NCBI GenBank assembly: GCA_015066165.1
Contig: SVOX01000098.1
Coordinates: 1 to 6,035, forward strand
Source: Oscillospiraceae bacterium
GTDB lineage: Bacteria > Bacillota > Clostridia > Oscillospirales > Acutalibacteraceae
DNA: 6,035 bases
Direction: 5' to 3'
Part shown: positions 1 through 4,128 of the stretch, in pieces
Layout of the letters: every line of letters starts with the position of its first letter
Position numbering within the stretch: position 1 is the stretch's first letter
Program-made: the position numbers and the translations under genes
Notes under the pieces: model-generated
The model's input: only the letters and a program-made list of their open reading frames with translations
Database searches by the model: none
Told to the model about the DNA's origin: nothing

Positions 1-686
1 TGGAGCATATTGTTGATACGGTGCTTTATTTTGAGGGCGAAAGAAATCAGTCTTACAGAATTTTACGCGCTATAAAAAATCGCTTTGGTTCAACAAACGA
101 AATTGGTGTTTTTGAAATGAGCGAACGTGGACTTAGGGAAGTTGAAAACCCTTCGGCAATGTTGCTTTCTGGCCGTCTTTGCGACGTTTCTGGGGACTGT
201 ATTACCTGTGTAATTGAAGGTACACGCCCCATTTTAGCCGAAGTTCAGGGTCTTGTTGCGCCAACCGGTTTTGGAAATCCAAGAAGAACCGCCACCGGTG
301 TTGATTTTAATCGATTAAATCTTTTACTTGCGGTGCTTGAAAAACGAATAGGTATTTATTATTCTAATTTTGACGTTTATGTAAATATTGTCGGCGGTAT
401 GCGTTTAGACGAACCCGCAGCTGATTTAGCGGTAGCAATGGCTTTGGTTTCGGGAATTCGAGATATTGCAATTGACCAACATACAGTAGCATTTGGTGAA
501 GTTGGGCTTTCGGGCGAAATCAGAACTGTGTCACGTGCACAGTCCCGTGTAACCGAAGCGGCACGACTTGGATTTAAAAAATGCATTTTACCAAAGCAAT
601 GTCTTAAACAAATTACAAACTGCCCCGATTCAATTGAACTTGTCGGTGTCACAACTCTCAAGCAAGCACTCGAGTTTATCCGTTGA
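1..686 (+). CDS. radA: DNA repair protein RadA (Sms), C-terminal half, 5' end outside the window
   Basis: RadA is a RecA-like ATPase that promotes branch migration during homologous recombination and repair in the cytoplasm. The visible frame starts with the partial codon at 1-2 and gives 227 residues, about half of the usual 450 or so, so the zinc finger and Walker A lie upstream. Seen here are the conserved VDTVLYFEGER segment (fragment residues 4-14), the RadA signature KNRFG (25-29) followed by GSTNEIGVFEM, and the Lon-protease-like C-terminal domain with RLDEPAADLAVAMAL and GEVGLSGEIR. As is normal for RadA, DEPAAD replaces the Lon catalytic-serine motif, so no protease activity is expected. 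The gene ends at a TGA (684-686). I see no clear intrinsic terminator after it; the convergent small gene overlaps its last 57 bases. Identification is secure. Confidence 0.96.
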   Translation, partial: EHIVDTVLYFEGERNQSYRILRAIKNRFGSTNEIGVFEMSERGLREVENPSAMLLSGRLCDVSGDCITCVIEGTRPILAEVQGLVAPTGFGNPRRTATGVDFNRLNLLLAVLEKRIGIYYSNFDVYVNIVGGMRLDEPAADLAVAMALVSGIRDIAIDQHTVAFGEVGLSGEIRTVSRAQSRVTEAARLGFKKCILPKQCLKQITNCPDSIELVGVTTLKQALEFIR

Positions 687-803
687 GCGTGGTATAAAAT
701 GAGGGCAGTTATTGTCGAGCGAATTTACGCTTCCCAGCGTTTCGAGTTGGCAATAACCGTCGTTTTGAAATTTGCAGTTTTCAGCACATTGTATTAAACC
801 CAA
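630..803 (-). CDS. small cysteine-rich protein, convergent with and overlapping radA
   Basis: This is a 57-residue protein with six cysteines (C6, C10, C18, C33, C46, C51). The core spacing is C-x3-C-x7-C-x14-C, ending in a CPHF element: QCAENCKFQNDGYCQLE, then NNCPHF. This resembles small cysteine-rich proteins common in Clostridia, which are often given the doubtful name hydroxymyristoyl-ACP dehydratase; that resemblance is from memory and no function should be inferred. A metal-binding (zinc-like) fold is plausible. I chose the TTG at 801-803 because AGAGGTGA (minus strand, 816-809) lies 5 nt upstream. A GTG at 810-812 would give three more residues, but it sits inside this Shine-Dalgarno. 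The tail of about 18 residues (the last two cysteines included) is encoded antisense to the end of radA. No convincing promoter was found upstream. Confidence 0.68.
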   Translation of the reverse strand: MGLIQCAENCKFQNDGYCQLETLGSVNSLDNNCPHFIPRSTDKLECLLESCDTDKFN

Positions 804-808
804 AAAAG

Positions 809-816
809 TCACCTCT
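809..816 (-). promoter_or_regulatory. ribosome binding site AGAGGTGA for the cysteine-rich gene
   Basis: The minus strand reads AGAGGTGA, a near-ideal anti-16S complement, followed by a 5-nt spacer and a TTG. It decides the start in favour of TTG (801-803) over the GTG at 810-812, which lies within the site itself. Confidence 0.6.
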
Positions 817-848
817 AAAGAATAATATTAGCAATTTTGTTTGCTTTA

Positions 849-864
849 TTTAAAAATTTTTAAA
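849..864. repeat. 16-bp perfect AT palindrome before the XRE-family gene
   Basis: TTTAAAAATTTTTAAA is its own reverse complement and runs into the AAAGGA Shine-Dalgarno (862-867) of the downstream regulator gene. A second, shorter inverted repeat (AGCAA at 830-834, TTGCT at 841-845) lies just upstream. Either could be an operator for the XRE-type repressor, but the A/T-only composition makes chance quite possible. I found no convincing -35/-10 pair between 690 and 860. Confidence 0.35.
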
Positions 865-874
865 GGATTGAAAA

Positions 875-1450
875 ATGGAGAATTTAAATTTTATTATTGG
901 AAAAAATTTACAATATCTGCGAAAAAAAAATAAATTCACCCAATCGGAACTTGGGGAAAAGTTAAACTATTCTGATAAAGCGGTATCTAAATGGGAAAAG
1001 GGCGAATCTTTGCCACCTATTGACGTTTTTTACAAAATAAGCAAACTTTACAACGTTAGTATCGACAGCATTGTTGGCGAAGAAAAACTAAAAACTGCGG
1101 CCATAGAAACCAAAGATATGCGCAAGCGTTACCTTCATATAACACTTTTAAGCATATTGGCTGTTTGGCTTGTGGCGCTTATTTTGTTTGTTTCTTTTGA
1201 TATTTTTGCTCATATTAGTACTTGGATGTGTTTTGCTTGGGCAGTTCCGGTTTCTTTTGTTGTTGGAATAGTGTTTGATGCTATTTGGAACAAGTGTAAA
1301 TTCTTGTTTTGGTTTGTTTCTTTCCTTGTTTGGACGTTGCTTTTATGCCTAGCGGTTCAATTGTTGAGTTTTAATATTTGGAAAATCTTACTCATCGGCA
1401 TACCGTTGCAAATCGCTGTTATAATATGGTCGAAAATGGTGAAAAAATGA
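875..1450 (+). CDS. XRE-family helix-turn-helix protein with four C-terminal membrane helices
   Basis: This 191-residue protein is probably a membrane-anchored transcriptional regulator. Residues 5-65 form an XRE/Cro-type DNA-binding domain, with the signature TQSELGEKL and SDKAVSKWEKG at 22-43 and PPIDVFYKISKLYNVSIDSI after it. A charged linker (70-86) follows, then four hydrophobic segments at about 88-110, 116-137, 143-164 and 168-187, ending in a short positively charged tail. HTH_3-plus-membrane proteins of this shape are frequent in Clostridia; their ligands and targets are mostly unknown. The ATG is well placed behind AAAGGA (862-867, 7-nt spacer). The stop TGA overlaps the start of ung (ATGA, 1447-1450), so the two are probably translationally coupled. 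The target genes and the membrane signal cannot be read from the sequence. Confidence 0.87.
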   Translation: MENLNFIIGKNLQYLRKKNKFTQSELGEKLNYSDKAVSKWEKGESLPPIDVFYKISKLYNVSIDSIVGEEKLKTAAIETKDMRKRYLHITLLSILAVWLVALILFVSFDIFAHISTWMCFAWAVPVSFVVGIVFDAIWNKCKFLFWFVSFLVWTLLLCLAVQLLSFNIWKILLIGIPLQIAVIIWSKMVKK

Positions 1451-2103
1451 TTATCGGTAACGATTGGGACGAAATATTAAAAGAAGAATGGCAAAAACCT
1501 TATTTTTTGGAACTTTGCGATTATTTGGATATTGAATATGCAAACGCTACGGTTTATCCAAAGCGAGAAGATATTTTCAAAGCGTTTGAATATACCTCTT
1601 TTGATGAAACAAAAGTGGTAATAATAGGACAAGACCCATATCACGGTGAAAATCAAGCACACGGGCTTTGTTTTTCGGTACAAGAAGGTGTACGTTTTCC
1701 GCCGTCACTTAAGAATATATTTAAAGAACTTGAAACCGATGTTGGCAGACCTATCGGTCAAAGCGGTCAACTTGACAGTTGGGCAAAGCAGGGCGTGCTT
1801 TTACTTAACAACGTTTTAACAGTCCGTCAAGCAGAACCCACAAGCCACAAGGGTAAGGGTTGGGAAATTTTTACCGATAAGGTAATAGAACACCTTAATA
1901 ACAAGTCAACCCCGGTCGTGTTTTTGCTTTGGGGTGCCCATGCCGAAAAAAAGGCGCAAAAAATAACAAATCCAATACATAAAAAACTTGTGAGTGTTCA
2001 TCCAAGTCCGCTTTCTGCTCACAGGGGCTTTTTCGGGTGCCGTCATTTTTCAAAAACAAATGAAATTTTAAGAGAGAATAACCTTAAAGAAATTGTTTGG
2101 TAA
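1447..2103 (+). CDS. ung: uracil-DNA glycosylase, family 1
   Basis: Ung excises uracil from DNA produced by cytosine deamination or dUMP misincorporation, starting base-excision repair. The 218-residue product has normal family length and all diagnostic motifs: GQDPYHG (61-67, catalytic water-activating D63, Y65), the uracil-pocket segment CFSV (75-78), LLLNNVLTV (118-126, uracil-contacting Asn), and the DNA-intercalation loop HPSPLSAHRGF (185-195, catalytic H185). I take the ATG at 1447-1449, which overlaps the upstream stop as ATGA with a modest GGTGA (1438-1442) before it. The frame stays open to an ATG at 1378, but that would add 23 residues unlike any Ung N-terminus and fully overlapping the XRE gene. 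It probably shares a transcript with the XRE-type regulator. I see no hairpin terminator after the stop. Confidence 0.97.
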   Translation: MIIGNDWDEILKEEWQKPYFLELCDYLDIEYANATVYPKREDIFKAFEYTSFDETKVVIIGQDPYHGENQAHGLCFSVQEGVRFPPSLKNIFKELETDVGRPIGQSGQLDSWAKQGVLLLNNVLTVRQAEPTSHKGKGWEIFTDKVIEHLNNKSTPVVFLLWGAHAEKKAQKITNPIHKKLVSVHPSPLSAHRGFFGCRHFSKTNEILRENNLKEIVW

Positions 2104-2113
2104 AAATTAGTCG

Positions 2114-2130
2114 TTGACAAATTATGTCAA
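2114..2130. repeat. inverted repeat TTGACA-N5-TGTCAA overlapping the -35 box, possible operator
   Basis: The -35 hexamer TTGACA and the downstream TGTCAA (2125-2130) are exact inverted complements separated by AATTA. A symmetrical site covering the -35 and half the spacer is where a repressor would block RNA polymerase. Autorepression by the AbrB-like product is one inference; AbrB-type proteins prefer A/T-rich DNA without a strict consensus. One arm is constrained by the promoter itself, so the evidence is suggestive only. Confidence 0.45.
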
Positions 2131-2142
2131 ATGGGGTATAAT
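2114..2142 (+). promoter_or_regulatory. consensus sigma-A promoter of the AbrB-like gene
   Basis: Perfect TTGACA (2114-2119), a 17-bp spacer and perfect TATAAT (2137-2142) lie 33 bp before the AbrB-like start codon. Transcription should start near 2149, giving a short leader with the AAAGGTGA ribosome site at 2163-2170. The promoter stands only about 10 bp behind the ung stop codon. Confidence 0.92.
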
Positions 2143-2175
2143 TTATCCATAATTTTTACAAAAAAGGTGAAATTT

Positions 2176-2433
2176 ATGTCAGAAGGTATGATTCGCGCTG
2201 TTGATAAAATGGGAAGAGTGGTTATTCCTAAAGAATATCGCAAACAACTTGGCATAGAAAATGAAGTAGATAGTTTTGAAATTAAATGCGAAGGCGATAA
2301 ACTAATTCTTAAAAAACATCAACCATATTGTGTTTTTTGCAATCAAATTGGTCCCAGTGTAAAAATTGCCGGACACGATGTTTGCATTAATTGTATTGAC
2401 CGCTTGAACGAGGCAAGAGAACAATTAAAATAA
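2176..2433 (+). CDS. AbrB/SpoVT-type transcriptional regulator with a C-terminal Cys4 tail
   Basis: This 85-residue protein begins with a SpoVT/AbrB swapped-hairpin DNA-binding domain (about 4-48). The characteristic MIRAVDKMGRVVIPKEYRKQ is followed by LGI, an acidic stretch and GDKLILKK. The C-terminal part (51-74) holds two CxxC knuckles, C52-x2-C55 and C70-x2-C73, which look like a small zinc ribbon. Clostridial AbrB paralogues often carry such a tail. Such proteins are transition-state or sporulation-type regulators that bind as dimers or tetramers. I chose the ATG at 2176 because AAAGGTGA (2163-2170) lies 5 nt upstream; the open frame back to 2131 would start inside the promoter's -35/-10 spacer, ahead of the expected transcription start. 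It is probably monocistronic, with a strong promoter of its own. The exact orthologue (abrB, spoVT or other) cannot be settled here, so no symbol is given. Confidence 0.9.
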   Translation: MSEGMIRAVDKMGRVVIPKEYRKQLGIENEVDSFEIKCEGDKLILKKHQPYCVFCNQIGPSVKIAGHDVCINCIDRLNEAREQLK

Positions 2434-2437
2434 ACAC

Positions 2438-2466
2438 TTGACAAGGGCTTTTTTTGGTGGTATAAT
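2438..2466 (+). promoter_or_regulatory. consensus sigma-A promoter of the T-box operon
   Basis: Perfect TTGACA (2438-2443), a 17-bp spacer and perfect TATAAT (2461-2466) predict a transcription start near 2473. The -35 begins 4 bp after the AbrB-like stop codon. The promoter is unregulated by eye, with control falling on the T-box leader that follows. Confidence 0.92.
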
Positions 2467-2472
2467 TTTTAA

Positions 2473-2737
2473 AAATGTTAAATGCAAAGACGGAATTATT
2501 GCTTAATTTCGGTGTTCAGAGAGCCGTGCGGTTGGTGCGAGTGCGGTACACTTTTTTAAGTCAAGTCTCATTCCTGAGCATAGCGGCTGAATTTTTAGTA
2601 AGTTGCTACGGCACGCTCCGTTATCAAGGCGAAAAGCTTGTTAGAGCTTTAATGAGTGACCGTTTTATACGGTAAACAGGGTGGTACCGCGAAGTTTATT
2701 CGTCCCTGAGAGTGTTATACATTCTCAGGGCTTTTTT
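2473..2737 (+). promoter_or_regulatory. T-box riboswitch leader, probable leucine (CUC) specifier
   Basis: This leader fills the gene-free stretch before the LeuA-like gene. It senses uncharged tRNA and permits readthrough of the terminator when the tRNA lacks its amino acid. Stem I is closed by ATGC (2482-2485) with GCAT (2578-2581) and by GGAA (2492-2495) with TTCC (2571-2574). Further helices pair CTTAA (2502-2506) with TTAAG (2556-2560) and GTGT (2512-2515) with ACAC (2548-2551). The AGAGAGC element (2518-2524) and the GGTTGGTG apical segment (2530-2537) are typical of Stem I. CTC at 2567-2569, followed by A, sits in the specifier position. Stem III is ACCGT/ACGGT (2659-2673). The T-box GGGTGGTACCGCG (2679-2691) carries TGGT, expected to pair with the ACCA end of a tRNA with discriminator A, as in tRNA-Leu. 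CAGGG (2677-2681) can pair with CCCTG (2704-2708), which excludes the terminator. The T-box call is secure; the amino acid is inferred. Confidence 0.95.
2704..2737 (+). terminator. intrinsic terminator of the T-box leader
   Basis: CCCTGAGA (2704-2711) pairs with TCTCAGGG (2723-2730). The stem can extend by four more pairs to a TAT loop, giving about 12 bp, and is followed by C and six T residues (2732-2737). Its 5' arm is shared with the antiterminator, the standard T-box switch. Confidence 0.94.
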
Positions 2738-2759
2738 AATGTTGGAAAGAAGGTATTTT

Positions 2760-4127
2760 ATGAAAATTAAAATTGCAGACAGAACATTGTGCCGTGGCAG
2801 TGCAGTGCTCGGTTTTAAAGAGAAAATCGAGATTGCACGTCAATTGGAAAAACTTTGTGTGGATACAATTGAACTACCTAAAATAGAAAATGATAAGACT
2901 GATATTTTATTAACCCGTACAATTGCATCATTTGTAAAAAATGCTGTGATTTCGGTTGCGGCTGTAACAAAAGAAGACGTTGAAAAAGCGGCTTTGGCGC
3001 TCAATACTGCACAAAAACCATTGATAAGGGTTGAACTTCCCGTTTCTTGTGTTGGAATGGAATATTCGTTGCATATTAAAGCCCCAAAAATGATTGAAGT
3101 AATAGAAGAAACTGTGGCTTTTGCGAAGAATAAAAATATAGACGTTGAATTTTGCGCTATTGACGCCACAAGAGCCGAACCTGACTTTTTGAAAGAAGCC
3201 GTAAAAACTGCAGTAAAAGCAGGTGCAAAAACGGTTACTTTGTGTGACACAACAGGTGAAATTTTGCCTGATAAATTTGGCGAATTTGTTAGCGAGTTTA
3301 CAAATTTGGGCGAAATAGCAGTTATGTGCGAAAATAAAAACGGTTTGGCTGCGGCTGATGCTATTACAGCAGTTAACGTGGGTGCCGTAACGGTTAAAAC
3401 CTGTGTTGATGGAGAGATTACCCCACTTGAAACCTTTGCAAGTATTATTAAAAACTGCGGTATAGGTTATGATTTTGAGTCGGCAGTAAAATTCACCGAA
3501 CTCAACCGCATTATCAACCAAATAAATTGGATATTAGGCAACGTTAAAAATGAAAAAAGTTCAATTAACGTGGTTTCTAATGATGATAATAAAATGGAAC
3601 TTGACGCTAAAGATGATAAAGAAACAGTGCTTTCGGCTGTTTTAAGTTTGGGTTACGATTTGTCTGAAGAAGACGGCGCAAAAGTTTATGATGAATTTTT
3701 GCGTGTAGCCGATAAAAAGCGTATAACCGTTAAAGAACTTGATGCCATTGTTGCTAACGTTGCTTTGCAGGTGCCCCCAACTTACAAACTTGTAAATTAC
3801 GTTGTAAACAGCGGTAATATAATTACTTCTTCGGCTCAAATCACTCTTGACAAACAGGGTGAAACTTTGCAAGGCATTGCTACGGGCGACGGTCCTATAG
3901 ATGCTGCGTTCAGAGCGGTTGAACAAATTATTGGAAGACATTTTGAACTTGACGATTTCCAAATTCAATCGGTTACAGAAGGTAAAGGCGCTATGGGCGG
4001 CGCTGTTGTAAAACTTCGCAGTGAAGGAAAATTATATTCAGGTAACGGTATTTCTACCGATATTATTGCCGCAAGTATTAAAGCATATATTAATGCGGTA
4101 AATAAAATAGTTTACGAGGAGATATAA
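2760..4127 (+). CDS. LeuA-like (2-isopropylmalate synthase family) protein with degenerate catalytic site
   Basis: The 455-residue protein has the complete LeuA layout: an HMGL-like TIM barrel (about 1-235), a linker/communication region (about 240-335) and the LeuA regulatory (allosteric, dimer) domain (about 340-455), with GDGPIDAAFRAV at 376-387. Family landmarks DATR (135-138) and DTTG (163-166) remain. The active site does not. Canonical DTTLRDGEQ reads DRTLCRGSA (7-15), so the catalytic Arg and metal-binding Asp are Cys and Arg. The HCHND metal motif reads MCENK (189-193). NGIGERAGN reads VDGEITPLE, and the substrate-binding His of SDIHMEY is Gly99. Ordinary isopropylmalate synthase activity is therefore unlikely. 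It may be a regulatory paralogue or carry out a different reaction. The start is the ATG at 2760 with AGAAGG (2748-2753) 6 nt upstream; an earlier in-frame ATG at 2712 lies inside the terminator hairpin. The gene is T-box controlled and its stop lies one base before the next gene. Confidence 0.86.
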   Translation: MKIKIADRTLCRGSAVLGFKEKIEIARQLEKLCVDTIELPKIENDKTDILLTRTIASFVKNAVISVAAVTKEDVEKAALALNTAQKPLIRVELPVSCVGMEYSLHIKAPKMIEVIEETVAFAKNKNIDVEFCAIDATRAEPDFLKEAVKTAVKAGAKTVTLCDTTGEILPDKFGEFVSEFTNLGEIAVMCENKNGLAAADAITAVNVGAVTVKTCVDGEITPLETFASIIKNCGIGYDFESAVKFTELNRIINQINWILGNVKNEKSSINVVSNDDNKMELDAKDDKETVLSAVLSLGYDLSEEDGAKVYDEFLRVADKKRITVKELDAIVANVALQVPPTYKLVNYVVNSGNIITSSAQITLDKQGETLQGIATGDGPIDAAFRAVEQIIGRHFELDDFQIQSVTEGKGAMGGAVVKLRSEGKLYSGNGISTDIIAASIKAYINAVNKIVYEEI

Positions 4128-4128
4128 A

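Noticed and set aside
377..661. Minus-strand open frame of 94 codons within radA
   Set aside because: It is antisense to a clearly conserved RadA Lon-like domain, and no ribosome site or protein-like motif is seen.
1378..1446. 23-residue N-terminal extension of Ung
   Set aside because: It lies in the XRE gene in another frame and does not resemble Ung N-termini; the ATGA overlap start gives a normal-length protein.
1477..1683. Minus-strand open frame within ung
   Set aside because: It is a Phe/Ile-rich shadow opposite conserved Ung sequence, including GQDPYHG.
2434..2460. Possible terminator for the AbrB-like gene (GGGC followed by seven T residues)
   Set aside because: No stable stem precedes the T-run; CTTGACAAG has only a one-base centre, and the segment is the -35 to -10 region of the next promoter.
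2475..2675. A 66-codon plus-strand open frame between the AbrB-like and LeuA-like genes
   Set aside because: It lies wholly inside the T-box leader, has no ribosome site (its ATG is at about +2 of the transcript), and its product looks like no protein; the bases are explained by Stem I to Stem III pairing.
2712..2759. N-terminal extension of the LeuA-like protein from the ATG at 2712
   Set aside because: The extension is encoded by the terminator hairpin and its U-run; a proper ribosome site stands before the ATG at 2760, where similarity to the family begins.
2840..3968. Three minus-strand open frames (2840-3250, 2928-3521, 3642-3968) opposite the LeuA-like gene
   Set aside because: They are low-complexity Phe/Ser/Asn-rich translations typical of the complement of an A/T-rich gene, and they overlap each other and a conserved coding frame.
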